DNA of 64,000 nt from PALSA-188 sp963720075 (GCA_963720075.1 CAVREG010000019.1:1580204-1644203); one strand, 5' to 3'. Positions 8,657-18,184 are shown, counted from the stretch's first letter. Notes: generated from the letters alone by a model not told the origin. A program made the numbers and translations.

Positions 8657-9582
8657 ATTGGAAGGGTGTGATGCCGGCGATAACAACCTGTTTTGATCAG
8701 GATCTCGCCGTTGATCATGGTTTCATGGCCGATCACTGCCGCTGGCTCCTGGAGAACGGTTGTACCGGCATTGTCACGCTGGGATCACTCGGAGAAGGCG
8801 CCACGCTTTCCTTCGAAGAAAAATTGCAGATTGTTAAGACTTGTGTCGCTGCTGTTCGGGAACGCGCTCCGGTCACGGCATCAATTTCCGGGCTTGCCAC
8901 TGGCGAAGCAGTGGCCCTAGCAAAAGCGGCGGCCGATGCTGGCTGTGACGGGTTGATGGTTTTGCCGCCGTACGTATATCAAGGCGATTGGCGGGAAATG
9001 AAGGCGCATGTCTCCGCGGTGATTGAAGCTACTCCACTCTCGTGCATGCTGTACAACAATCCGGTTGCCTACGGAACAGATTTCGTCCCCGAACAGATAC
9101 AGGAATTGGCGCAAGAGCACGAGAATCTGGAGGCAGTGAAGGAATCAAGTACGGATGCGAGGCGCGTCAGTGCCATTCGAGCCCTCCTAGGCGACCGGCT
9201 GGAGCTTTGTGTCGGCGTGGACGACGCGATCATCGAGGGAATCGGGGTGGGTGCCGTGGGATGGGTCGCGGGATTAGCTAACGCCCTACCTCGCGAATCA
9301 GTCGAGCTTTTCAATTTCGCGATCACGGGCGAGCGCGAAAAAGCGTTTGAGTTATATCGCTGGTTTTTGCCACTACTTCGAATGGATACCGTTCCCAATT
9401 TTGTCCAGCTTATTAAGCTGGTGCAGTCTGAAGTGGGGATGGGAAACGCCCGCGTCCGTGCTCCGCGCCTGGAATTGGCCGGCGAGGACTTGCACCGGAT
9501 GAGGAACATCATCAAAGATGCCCTGCACAGTCGTCCTCGGGGACTGACCCGGCAATCGGTGCCCAACACAAAATTGGTGTGA
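8653..9582 (+). CDS. DapA-family 1-pyrroline-4-hydroxy-2-carboxylate deaminase
   Basis: A class I aldolase-fold lyase of the dihydrodipicolinate synthase family, 309 residues. The Schiff-base lysine is in EAVKESS (Lys163), the catalytic tyrosine in YNNPVAYG (Tyr134), and the substrate loop is GSLGEGATLS. In hydroxyproline loci this family converts the dehydrogenase product to 2-oxoglutarate semialdehyde with loss of ammonia. ATG 8653 is chosen because AGGAGG lies just upstream and it overlaps the previous stop as ATGA. Family alone would also allow a dihydrodipicolinate or sugar-acid aldolase; the operon decides. Confidence 0.88.
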   Translation: MNWKGVMPAITTCFDQDLAVDHGFMADHCRWLLENGCTGIVTLGSLGEGATLSFEEKLQIVKTCVAAVRERAPVTASISGLATGEAVALAKAAADAGCDGLMVLPPYVYQGDWREMKAHVSAVIEATPLSCMLYNNPVAYGTDFVPEQIQELAQEHENLEAVKESSTDARRVSAIRALLGDRLELCVGVDDAIIEGIGVGAVGWVAGLANALPRESVELFNFAITGEREKAFELYRWFLPLLRMDTVPNFVQLIKLVQSEVGMGNARVRAPRLELAGEDLHRMRNIIKDALHSRPRGLTRQSVPNTKLV

Positions 9583-9683
9583 GAGAAAGGCAAGTAACTC
9601 CGCGATCTTTCTCGATTGGAGCTATGACCCGCACTCTATGAAGTTCTTGACGACCCCGAATCCCTGCGTCGAATGAGTGCTAA

Positions 9684-12482
9684 ATGGCGATAAGAATAGC
9701 AACGTTCCGCTCGCGATCTGGCACGGCACTCCTTTGCTGTGCAGTCGCACTCAGCCTGATTCCGATACTCATGCAAGGTGCGTTCGCGCAGACAGAATCG
9801 CACAAGTCTGCTCCAATTCCAGGTCCGATGCTGGCCCAAGGGACCTTCGATGTAGATACTCCCGACTTCACACTCAGTCTGGTGAGATCGTCGCAGACGG
9901 TCGCCGCACTCAAGCCAAAGGGGGCAAACGGATTTGATTTCACGCCCGGAGATCTGCTGATCGAGCGCTCGAAGGATGGTTATTTTCACTTGGGAGACAT
10001 TACGTTTCGCCTTCGCACTGCAGGTGGGAGCGAGTGGAAGAACTATTCGACAGCCGCCGTCCGGGCGCCGGTCATTCCGCTTTCAACTTCAAAACAGGTT
10101 CTTGCGGCTGCTGATCTTACTCCAACTCTTCCGTCAGATTTTCCACTGCTGCTTATACGCACCTGGGGCCTTGCAAACGGTAAGCTCGTCCTGCGATTTG
10201 AGCTGAAGAATAAAACTGCGAAAACCGTTGAAATCGGCGCGCTCGGCATCCCGATGGTCTTCAACAATGTGCTCAACAATCGTTCGCTGGAAGAAGCACA
10301 TGCTAAGTGCTCTTTCTACGATCCGTATATTGGGGAAGACGCCGGATACTTGCAGGTTACGCGGCTCACCGGGCACGGTCCCGCGCTCGTAGTAGTGCCC
10401 GATGGCGAAACTCCTTTTGAAGCCTACAATCCGATCCTGGACAGGCCAGGATCTTGGGGCGCAATGCCGATTTTCACCGACCCTACTCCACGCGGCATCA
10501 CGTTTGAGGGCTTCTACCAATGGATGGTCCACAGCCAAGCCTATGCTGAGAATCAGTGGAAGAAGGCTCAACCATGGAATCCGCCGACGGCGTTAGTACT
10601 CGCGCCTGGGGAATCGAAGACCTACGGGCTGAAATTTCTCGTTTCCGACTCGATTCGGGATATCGAAAAAACCGTTGCCGACAATCGTCGGCCTGTGGCG
10701 ATCGGCGTCCCCGGTTATGTTCTACCAACGGATATTCATGCACGACTGTTTCTGAAATATTCCGAGAATGTTAAGTCCATGAAGGTCGAGCCTGATGGGT
10801 CTCTCGCAATCAGGAAAGATACATCCCCTTCCCCTGGGTGGCTCGCCTATACGGTGGATGGCAAGACTTGGGGACGGTCCCGCCTGACTGTCACCTACGA
10901 AGACGGTTTGGTGCAGACCATTCAATATTTTGTGACTAAGCCCGAGACTCAGGTGGTAGCCGACATGGGCCACTTTCTCACTACGAAGCAGTGGTTTGTG
11001 GAGCCAAACGATCCCTTTCATCGCAGTCCATCAGTAATGACTTACGACCGCGAAGCCAATCAGATCGTAATGCAGGACAGCCGCGCATGGATCGCGGGCT
11101 TGGGAGACGAAGGTGGCGGGGGTGCCTGGCTTTCGGCCATGATGAAGGAGTTTGTCCAGCCCGACAAGGAGGAAATCGAAAAACTTCAGCAGTTTATTGA
11201 TGGTGTGTTATGGGGTGGGTTGCAATATAAAGATGGGCCTCATCAGTACGGGGTGCGCAAAAGCCTTTTCTACTATCAGCCAGATGAGATGCCCGCCGAC
11301 TATTATCGCAGCGACCTCAATTGGAAAAGCTGGACGAGTTGGAACAAGCAGGCTTCCGAACAAGTTGACCGCTCGTACGATTATCCGCATGTTGCCGCGG
11401 CTTATTGGGTCTTCTATCGGTTGGCACGGAATAATCGAGGATTGATCACCAACCATCCTTGGCAGTGGTATCTGGCGCATGCTTACGAAACCTCGATTGC
11501 CATGACCAAATATGCTCCCGGTTTGGCTGTGTTCGGACAAATGGAAGGTGACATCTTCCTGGGAATTCTGAATGATCTTAAACGCGAAGGCATGAAGGAA
11601 CAGGCGGACGATCTGGAAGCCAAGATGCGAGCGCGTACAGACGTTTGGAGGAAAGAAGCTTACCCGTTCGGCAGTGAGATGCCGTGGGACTCTACCGGTC
11701 AGGAAGAAGTTTATGCATGGACAAAATACTTCGGCTACCAGGACAAGGCCGACGTAACTCTCAATGCTATTCTGGGCTACGACCCAACAATTCCCTCCTG
11801 GGGATACAACGGCAGCGCCCGCCGATATTGGGATTTTATCTTCGCCGCCAAGGATCGCCGGCTCGAACGGCAGCTCCATCATTACGGCTCAGGACTAAAC
11901 GCGATACCGCTGCTCGCCGAATATCGCGAGCATCCCGATGATCTTTATTTGTTGCGAGTCGGGTACGGCGGGACCATGGGTGCGCTGACGGACATTGACC
12001 AGGAAGGATTCGCCTCCGCTGCGTTCCACGCCTTCCCCGACATGCTAAAGCTCGATCCGCTGTCTGGGGATTATGGCCCGAACTTTTTCGGCCATGCCTG
12101 GAACACCGCGACTTACATTGTCCATTCGTCGCAACTTGGCTGGCTGGTCTTCGGCGGCAATATTAAGGTAGAGAACAATACGGCTAAAATCACGCCCCTC
12201 GATTCATTCCGCTCGCGCGTTTATTTAGCTCCGCTTGGCCTTTGGCTCACACTCGATGCAGGCAAGTTCGCGAGCGTAGAAATGAGGTTGAAAACTGGGG
12301 CGGTGCGGCTGGAGCTTGCCGCGGCGACGGAAGCCACACCAACTGCGTTCCTGAGAGTGGAGCAACCAGCGAAGATAAATGGGGTGGGGAAATATCGCTT
12401 CGCCGGGAGCGTGAAGCAGGAACGCGGCGCATACGTGATCCCGCTCGATAAGAATGTGACATGGGTGACACTGAAGCAATGA
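9684..12482 (+). CDS. Large secreted glycoside-hydrolase-like protein (probably DUF5695)
   Basis: 932 residues with a signal peptide (SGTALLCCAVALSLIPILMQGAFAQ, roughly residues 12-36). The N-terminal half looks like a beta-sandwich (TPDFTLSLVRSSQTVAAL, HLGDITFRLR). The second half is helical and rich in W, Y, H and D (SYDYPHVAAAYWVFYRLARNNRG), as in alpha/alpha-toroid glycosidases. The closest family I can name is DUF5695, from memory of its pattern. It lies 101 bases after the deaminase and could be read from the same promoter, which would be odd for a hydroxyproline operon unless it acts on hydroxyproline-rich glycoproteins. It ends 15 bases from the convergent gntR gene. Confidence 0.6.
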   Translation: MAIRIATFRSRSGTALLCCAVALSLIPILMQGAFAQTESHKSAPIPGPMLAQGTFDVDTPDFTLSLVRSSQTVAALKPKGANGFDFTPGDLLIERSKDGYFHLGDITFRLRTAGGSEWKNYSTAAVRAPVIPLSTSKQVLAAADLTPTLPSDFPLLLIRTWGLANGKLVLRFELKNKTAKTVEIGALGIPMVFNNVLNNRSLEEAHAKCSFYDPYIGEDAGYLQVTRLTGHGPALVVVPDGETPFEAYNPILDRPGSWGAMPIFTDPTPRGITFEGFYQWMVHSQAYAENQWKKAQPWNPPTALVLAPGESKTYGLKFLVSDSIRDIEKTVADNRRPVAIGVPGYVLPTDIHARLFLKYSENVKSMKVEPDGSLAIRKDTSPSPGWLAYTVDGKTWGRSRLTVTYEDGLVQTIQYFVTKPETQVVADMGHFLTTKQWFVEPNDPFHRSPSVMTYDREANQIVMQDSRAWIAGLGDEGGGGAWLSAMMKEFVQPDKEEIEKLQQFIDGVLWGGLQYKDGPHQYGVRKSLFYYQPDEMPADYYRSDLNWKSWTSWNKQASEQVDRSYDYPHVAAAYWVFYRLARNNRGLITNHPWQWYLAHAYETSIAMTKYAPGLAVFGQMEGDIFLGILNDLKREGMKEQADDLEAKMRARTDVWRKEAYPFGSEMPWDSTGQEEVYAWTKYFGYQDKADVTLNAILGYDPTIPSWGYNGSARRYWDFIFAAKDRRLERQLHHYGSGLNAIPLLAEYREHPDDLYLLRVGYGGTMGALTDIDQEGFASAAFHAFPDMLKLDPLSGDYGPNFFGHAWNTATYIVHSSQLGWLVFGGNIKVENNTAKITPLDSFRSRVYLAPLGLWLTLDAGKFASVEMRLKTGAVRLELAAATEATPTAFLRVEQPAKINGVGKYRFAGSVKQERGAYVIPLDKNVTWVTLKQ

Positions 12483-12497
12483 GAATTGAAGAAAAGA

Positions 12498-13229
12498 TCA
12501 TCCTCGCTGTCGTCGAACGGTCTTGCGCGGCGAAGAGGGTGCCATCTGACGGTTCTGCTGCAAGACTTGCTTGAGCGACTGGCCGGCGTATTGGATGTGC
12601 TGTCGAAGTAGGTCGCAAGCTGCCTCGACGTCGCGTTTGCAACACAGTTCCAGAATCTGGTAGTGCTCCTCGTTCGCCCGTTTCATTCCATGCGTCAAAT
12701 AAAGTTGCAGACGTGTGTATCTTTCCCCGGTGTGATTCACATTGCGAATGATGGACATGAAATGCGGGCGATCAGCGCGGGAATAGAGCATGGAGTGAAA
12801 CCGCGAATTGAGTTGCCCCCAACTCGCGATGTGTGACTCGCGCTGCAATTCACCGACATACTTGCTTAAAATCGCTTCGGCTTCGGCAAAGTCGGACGCA
12901 GTAAGCAGCGGAATCGAGAGCTTCAGTACCTCGGGTTCCAACAGTGCGCGGATGGCGAACAGTTCCTCAATGTCATTCGGTGATAACTCCGGAATGATGG
13001 CGCCGCGATTAGGAACAATGGTGATCAAGCCTTCGGCATCCAGTTGCCGCAGAGCCTCCCGAACCGGTATCCGGCTTACATGATATTTGGCCGCAATCAC
13101 ATCCTGACGTAATTGCGAGCCTTCCGGGATTTCTCCTCGAATAATCTGTTCACGAAGCTTATCCGCTACCGCGGAGGTCAGCGATTGGCGGGGAATTGCA
13201 GATCCGGCAGCGTCGTCTATGGCCATCAT
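12498..13229 (-). CDS. GntR-family (FadR/FCD) transcriptional regulator
   Basis: About 243 residues. The N-terminal winged helix-turn-helix includes SAVADKLREQIIRGEIPEGSQL and KYHVSRIPVREALRQLDAEGLI, the classic GntR signature. The C-terminal all-helical FCD domain includes LFAIRALLEPEVLKLSI and metal-ligand-type residues near RFHSMLY and HYQILELC. The open frame reaches 13325, but the residues before the methionine pair at 13229/13226 are not GntR-like and would run through a probable promoter, so the start is placed there. It lies between the hydroxyproline genes and a permease and is the likely controller of the spacer-operator promoters at 6034 and 16846. Confidence 0.88.
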   Translation of the reverse strand: MMAIDDAAGSAIPRQSLTSAVADKLREQIIRGEIPEGSQLRQDVIAAKYHVSRIPVREALRQLDAEGLITIVPNRGAIIPELSPNDIEELFAIRALLEPEVLKLSIPLLTASDFAEAEAILSKYVGELQRESHIASWGQLNSRFHSMLYSRADRPHFMSIIRNVNHTGERYTRLQLYLTHGMKRANEEHYQILELCCKRDVEAACDLLRQHIQYAGQSLKQVLQQNRQMAPSSPRKTVRRQRG

Positions 13230-13274
13230 CTCAAAACTTTGCACTCGGAACTTCGCGACGATCGTTATGGCAAA

Positions 13275-13287
13275 TGGATAGTATACC
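13275..13287 (-). promoter_or_regulatory. Possible -10 with operator-like half site upstream of gntR
   Basis: Read on the minus strand, this contains TATACT, a good -10 hexamer, followed by TATCCA, which matches one arm of the palindromes at 6043 and 16855. It also contains a GTATAC core common to FadR-type sites. It begins 46 bases upstream of the gntR start. This would fit autoregulation; the site is not a full copy of the palindrome. Confidence 0.4.
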
Positions 13288-13417
13288 GCCGGTCGGCTGC
13301 GGCAATGAGCAGTATAGCAATCCAACTCAAGCTCCCACTCTTTCGACGCGCATCCAGTGCATATTTGATTACTGAGGCTTTCATTGCGGTTTGAAGCCGG
13401 AATCTTACGCCAGAGGA

Positions 13418-14914
13418 TTATTCAGCAAGCCGACCCTGCGGCCCATTTCTTGCCCAGCGAATCAGCAGGTAAAGAGGAATTCCGAGCAAAACAATAATCA
13501 ATCCCGGCCACGTCGTCGCCGGACGATAAATAAACAGGACCGCGAGAATCGTGCTGGCTCCCAGGATATAGATCGCCGGAATAAATGGATATCCAAAGGT
13601 GCGATAAGGTCGCGGAGCTTCGGGACGCGTTATACGGAGCCGAATCACTGCCGCAACTGTCAACACGTAGAAAATCAGAGCTGCGGAAATCACATAGTCC
13701 AGCAAATTGCTGTAGAGATTTCCCCATGCGCCTGTTGTCGGGTTGTATGTGCGTGGCAAAACCAGCACCATGGCCCACAGAGCCTGAACCCACAGAGATG
13801 CCGCCGGTACTTTTGCCCGGTTCAACTTGTTGCCGAACGCGAAAAATAATCCTTGCCGAGCCATTGCATAGTAGGCGCGAGCGCCAGTTAGGATGAGCGC
13901 GTTGATGGTTCCAAAGGTCGAAACCATAATCGCTGCGGCCATCACGGGTCCGCCCAGACGAGGGAAGATGGCCTGAAGCGTTGCCGTGCCGACGCGGTCC
14001 GCAGGCGCATGTTGAATCGCTTGCAGCGGAAGAGTGACTAAATAAGCTACGTTTGCGAGCAGGTAGAGCGCGATCACGACGGTCGTTCCAATTACCATGG
14101 CGAGAGTCACGTTTCGCTCCGGTCTCTTAACTTCGCCTGCAGCAAATGCGATGTTGTGCCAGGAATCAGCGGAAAACAACGATCCGGTTTGGCTAAGACA
14201 GATTGCCACGAACAGGCCAAACAGCGTGGTCGCGCTAAGTCCCGCAGAAACGGGGTCAACTCCACTGGCGTGCCATGGATTGCTGAAATTCAAATGCAAC
14301 GCGGTCGCGTTTCGTCCCACAAAAAGGCCCAACAATATCAGCCCAGCGAGGGCTCCTATCTTCGACACCGTAAATACATTTTGAACGATTTTTCCATAAC
14401 GCAACCCTCGAGTGTTGGTGAAGGTGAGGAGGACAATAACCACCAGCGCTAAAAATTGAGCCGTAGACAGGGATAATGCGTAATGAGTGGAAAATCGCAC
14501 TGGTGAAACCAAGTATTTGTCTTCCGAGATGGAAGGCCAGAGCACTCCCAAAAATCGTGCGAAGGCGACGGCGACGGCCGCGATCGTGCCAGTCTGGATG
14601 ACGGTGAACAGCGTCCACCCGTAGAGAAATCCCCATAGAGGAGAATAGGCTTCACGCAGGTACACGTACATTCCGCCTGCTTGCGGCATCATCGCGGACA
14701 ATTCTCCGTAACATAGCGCTCCAGATATGGTCAGAATGCCTGCGATTGCCCACGCCACAAGCAGCCAGCCTGCGCTTCCAATGTTTCTGGCCATGTCCGC
14801 CGAAACGATGAATATTCCTGAGCCAATCATGACCCCAGCCACCAACATGACCGAGTCAAAGAGACCCAGACCTCGCGAAAATTCATGGTCGGTCTTGGGT
14901 TGATTAGCAGACAA
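13418..14914 (-). CDS. APC-superfamily amino-acid permease
   Basis: 498 residues with about twelve hydrophobic helices. The N-terminal signature GLFDSVMLVAGVMIGSGIFIV with the unwound GSGIF loop is typical of APC amino-acid/polyamine exchangers. The start is TTG at 14914, supported by AGGAG eight bases upstream on the minus strand. It lies inside the hydroxyproline locus, so uptake of hydroxyproline or of peptide-derived amino acids is likely; the substrate itself cannot be read from sequence. Confidence 0.85.
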   Translation of the reverse strand: MSANQPKTDHEFSRGLGLFDSVMLVAGVMIGSGIFIVSADMARNIGSAGWLLVAWAIAGILTISGALCYGELSAMMPQAGGMYVYLREAYSPLWGFLYGWTLFTVIQTGTIAAVAVAFARFLGVLWPSISEDKYLVSPVRFSTHYALSLSTAQFLALVVIVLLTFTNTRGLRYGKIVQNVFTVSKIGALAGLILLGLFVGRNATALHLNFSNPWHASGVDPVSAGLSATTLFGLFVAICLSQTGSLFSADSWHNIAFAAGEVKRPERNVTLAMVIGTTVVIALYLLANVAYLVTLPLQAIQHAPADRVGTATLQAIFPRLGGPVMAAAIMVSTFGTINALILTGARAYYAMARQGLFFAFGNKLNRAKVPAASLWVQALWAMVLVLPRTYNPTTGAWGNLYSNLLDYVISAALIFYVLTVAAVIRLRITRPEAPRPYRTFGYPFIPAIYILGASTILAVLFIYRPATTWPGLIIVLLGIPLYLLIRWARNGPQGRLAE

Positions 14915-15009
14915 GCCGCCAACTCCTCTGCCCTGATTGCTGACTCAAAAATTGCTTCTGCCTTCGCAGCACTCTAGAACTGATTACGCTTACTTATGTT
15001 CCGGAACCC

Positions 15010-16800
15010 CTAATGTTTTGCCTCTTGCGCGATCCATGCCTTGATTTTCGAGTCTAAGACGTCCAGCGGTAACGGACCGCTGCCTATCACCTCGTCGTGA
15101 AATGCTCGAAGGTCAAACCTGGCGCCAAGTTCTTGCTGAGCCTCTTTTCTCAGCTTTAGGATTTCGAGTTGACCCAACTTGTAGGCGAGTGATTGCGCCG
15201 GCCATGCGATGTAACGGTCAACTTCATTCTGAATGTTGGGTTCGTCCATTGCCGTGTAACGATGGAAGTATTGGACCATCTGTTCGCGCGACCAATGCTT
15301 TTTATGTACTCCCGTATCAACTACCAAGCGGATGTCACGCCACATTTCATTTTCAAGCCTCCCATAATCGCTGTACGGATCTTGATAGAATCCAACTTCG
15401 TTGCCCAGACCCTCGGCATAGAATGCCCATCCTTCAATGAACGCTGTGTAGTCGCCAAAACGGCGGAACGCGGGCAAATCAGGCAGTTCCCGGGCGATCG
15501 AGATCTGAAGGTGATGACCGGGGACGCCTTCATGGTAGGCAATCGCTTCCACATTTAGTACGAGGCGATGCTCTGGATCCGACTCGTTCACGTTGATGCG
15601 GCCCGGACGCGAGCCATCGGCTGATCCTGGGGTGTAGTCTGCTGGTACCGCATTCTGTGAGCGAAAGGGATCCATCGGAACCACCGTTAGCTTATTTTTC
15701 GGCAAAAGACGAAATAGTTGCGGCAACTTTGCTTCCATTTGGAAACTGTACTTTGTGTACAGATCCAGAAATTGCTGGCCCGAAGTTCCGTACATGCTGC
15801 GATCAGTCCTGATGTGATCGTTCAGGCTCGCAAGGTCTTTGAAGCCGAGCTTGTGGGCAAGACTCAGCATTTCCGATTCGGTTTCGGCCAAACTCTTAAG
15901 TCCAATCGCATGAATTTGATTTGGCGATAGGTTGGTAGTGGTCACCTCGCGAATTCGGAAACGATAGCGGGCAGCGCCATCGGGCAGGGACCAAATGCCG
16001 AAATCAGAGCGCCCGTGGGGTGCGTATTCGTCCCGAACAAAAGTTGCGAACTTACGATATGTGGGAATCACTTCGTTCCCGATTGCGGCGAGTATCGCGG
16101 ACCGCAACCGGACCTGTTCGGCGGCCGGGATGCCCGCTGGAAACTTCCGCAATGGCTCGGCAAAAGGACTATCTTCCCCGGCTTTACTCGCTATGTCTTC
16201 GATTTCGACTGTGGCCTTCTCAAGCAGATAACGAGGAGGCATAAGCCTGTCTTTGATTCCTTGCCGCATGTTCGCAGTCACTTGATCAAACAATAGGGGA
16301 ATCTGGTGAAGGCGCGACAGGTAGCTGGAATAGTCTTCGGCATTGTTGAACGGAGTCAGGGTGACCAGTTCGATCAACGAAAGGTGCGGACCATTTATTT
16401 GGTCCACCGGCATTTCCCATGGCTTGAATTGCGCCCCCTCAATGGCCCGACGCAACTTTCGGATCATTAATTCCCGGCTAAGGAGATCTTGGGGTGAGAG
16501 ACCGCTAACATCAATCGCTTCGGTATGTGCCAGGAATTTGCGGTCTTGTTTTATTTCGGATTGATAAAACTGTAAAGAACGATCGTCGAGACGATCATTG
16601 TAGCGGTTGTCACCTAACTCCGTTGCCGTCTCCGGGTGAGCACTGATTTCATACTCCCACTCTTCATTCAATAAAGTGGAAAGTTTCGCACCACTTAAGG
16701 AAGGCTTGGGTTTGGAATCCGACGGCTGCGCTCCTAATAAGGATGATCCGAGGAGGAGAACCGAGCCGAGACAACAAAAGGCATACTTGTGAAATGACAT
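15010..16800 (-). CDS. Secreted DUF885 family putative metallopeptidase
   Basis: 596 residues with a signal peptide (YAFCCLGSVLLLGSSLLGAQ). The family hallmark AYHEGVPGHHLQ lies near residue 424 and looks like a zinc-binding HE..PGHH site; a downstream FIEGWAFYAEGLG supplies the usual glutamates. DUF885 proteins are predicted gluzincin-like peptidases or carboxypeptidases. Placed next to a permease and imino-acid catabolic enzymes, it could release substrate from peptides such as collagen- or extensin-like fragments; that is inference. It faces away from the dehydrogenase gene at 17054, with the operator promoter between them. Confidence 0.82.
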   Translation of the reverse strand: MSFHKYAFCCLGSVLLLGSSLLGAQPSDSKPKPSLSGAKLSTLLNEEWEYEISAHPETATELGDNRYNDRLDDRSLQFYQSEIKQDRKFLAHTEAIDVSGLSPQDLLSRELMIRKLRRAIEGAQFKPWEMPVDQINGPHLSLIELVTLTPFNNAEDYSSYLSRLHQIPLLFDQVTANMRQGIKDRLMPPRYLLEKATVEIEDIASKAGEDSPFAEPLRKFPAGIPAAEQVRLRSAILAAIGNEVIPTYRKFATFVRDEYAPHGRSDFGIWSLPDGAARYRFRIREVTTTNLSPNQIHAIGLKSLAETESEMLSLAHKLGFKDLASLNDHIRTDRSMYGTSGQQFLDLYTKYSFQMEAKLPQLFRLLPKNKLTVVPMDPFRSQNAVPADYTPGSADGSRPGRINVNESDPEHRLVLNVEAIAYHEGVPGHHLQISIARELPDLPAFRRFGDYTAFIEGWAFYAEGLGNEVGFYQDPYSDYGRLENEMWRDIRLVVDTGVHKKHWSREQMVQYFHRYTAMDEPNIQNEVDRYIAWPAQSLAYKLGQLEILKLRKEAQQELGARFDLRAFHDEVIGSGPLPLDVLDSKIKAWIAQEAKH

Positions 16801-16845
16801 ATCTCCTTTTTAATCAGGACCGCACTTATTCGATTTATAGGAAAC

Positions 16846-16874
16846 TTGACGACTGGATATTGTATCCATAATAT
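16846..16874 (+). promoter_or_regulatory. Second spacer-operator promoter (dehydrogenase/KGSA dehydrogenase unit)
   Basis: TTGACG (16846-16851), a 17-base spacer and TAATAT (16869-16874). The spacer holds TGGATATTGTATCCA (16854-16868), a perfect 15-bp palindrome whose core is identical to 6043-6055. A further GTATAC site lies at 16898-16903. The promoter points at the FAD oxidoreductase gene at 17054 with a leader of about 170 bases. Confidence 0.75.
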
Positions 16875-17053
16875 ATGGGAGCGTTAATATTAATTCCGTA
16901 TACATTGAAACGAAGAAATGGCATCCGTTCAACCCGAGCCAACTAATTATTGGCCAGTGATCCTGGGCCGTTGAACATTGTTGTAACTCAGCCAGGCAAG
17001 GACTCGTCCGAGTTAATCTATAACATTATCACTGGTTCAGAGGGCATTCGCGC

Positions 17054-18184
17054 TTGAGCGCAACCAAGTACGATGTGGTCATTGTGGGCAGCGGCATAGT
17101 GGGTGCTGCGTGCGCGGACGAATTTGCCCGCCAGGGGATGCGAGTTGCGATCCTAGACCGCGACGTGATTGGGGGCGGGGCGACCGCTTCCGGCATGGGA
17201 CACATCGTGGTCATGGACGATTCTGACGCCCAGTTCGCTTTGACTCGCTACTCGCAACAGTTGTGGTTGGAACTGCGAGCCGATCTGCCTTCCGATGTTG
17301 AATTCGAACAGTACGGGACGATTTGGGTCGCTGCGGACGACGAAGAAATGGTCGAAGTGCGGCGTAAGGAGAACTACTACCGCAAGCGCGGAGTGCCTGT
17401 CGAGGTGCTCGACGCGAAGCGGCTAGAATACCTTGAGCCGAATTTGCGCAAGGGACTGGCGGGCGGGTTGCTTGTACCAGAAGACAGCGTTCTCTATCCT
17501 CCCTGTGCAGCCCGATTTTTGCTCGATCGGGCGCAAACGCGCCAGACAACACTCTGCCTGTGTTCCCCTGTTATGGTCATGGGTGAGGGACGCGTTCGTA
17601 CCGCGGACGGGAAGGAATTTTCGGCAGAAAAGATCGTGAATGCAACTGGGGCATGGGCGCCCGAACTGACGCCGGGGCTTGAAATCAAGAAGCGGAAAGG
17701 TCACCTGGTTATTACCGACCGCTATCCCGGGTTTGTGCGTCATCAACTGGTTGAGTTGGGTTATTTGAAAGGCGCTCATTCGACCACTGGAGATTCGGTC
17801 GCGTTCAATGTGCAGCCGAGAAAAACTGGACAAATTCTGATTGGGTCTTCGCGCCAGTACGGCGTCGAACACAAAGAGGTTGACAATGACATTCTGGTTC
17901 GCATGATGCGGCGAGCCGAAGAGTACATGCCTGGTCTGGCAGCGCTTTCCGCTATTCGCGTTTGGACCGGATTTCGTGCAGCGACTCCGGACAAGCTTCC
18001 GTTAATCGGTCCCTGGTTCGGAGATTCGACCGTGTGCCTCGCGACCGGACACGAAGGTCTGGGAATAACAACTTCGCTTGCGACCGCGCGGCTCCTGGTG
18101 GATCAGGTTACAGAAAGAAAGTCTGCGATTCCTTTCGAGCCATATTTGCCGTCAAGAACCATTTTGAGTGAGGCGCATGCATGA
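17054..18184 (+). CDS. FAD-dependent DAO-family oxidoreductase, beta subunit of D-hydroxyproline dehydrogenase
   Basis: 376 residues of the glycine oxidase/D-amino-acid oxidase (DadA-like) fold. The FAD-binding motif VVIVGSGIVGAACADEFARQG begins at residue 8, and the C-terminal substrate and flavin segment RVWTGFRAATPDKLPLIG leads to ATGHEGLGIT. Beta subunits of opine oxidases and of heteromeric D-hydroxyproline dehydrogenase belong to this group and pair with the FAD/2Fe-2S alpha subunit and small ferredoxin at 7114-8656. The start is TTG at 17054 with only a weak AGAGGG ahead. The shared operator supports co-regulation with the distant subunits. A lone D-amino-acid dehydrogenase is the alternative. 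Confidence 0.82.
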   Translation: MSATKYDVVIVGSGIVGAACADEFARQGMRVAILDRDVIGGGATASGMGHIVVMDDSDAQFALTRYSQQLWLELRADLPSDVEFEQYGTIWVAADDEEMVEVRRKENYYRKRGVPVEVLDAKRLEYLEPNLRKGLAGGLLVPEDSVLYPPCAARFLLDRAQTRQTTLCLCSPVMVMGEGRVRTADGKEFSAEKIVNATGAWAPELTPGLEIKKRKGHLVITDRYPGFVRHQLVELGYLKGAHSTTGDSVAFNVQPRKTGQILIGSSRQYGVEHKEVDNDILVRMMRRAEEYMPGLAALSAIRVWTGFRAATPDKLPLIGPWFGDSTVCLATGHEGLGITTSLATARLLVDQVTERKSAIPFEPYLPSRTILSEAHA

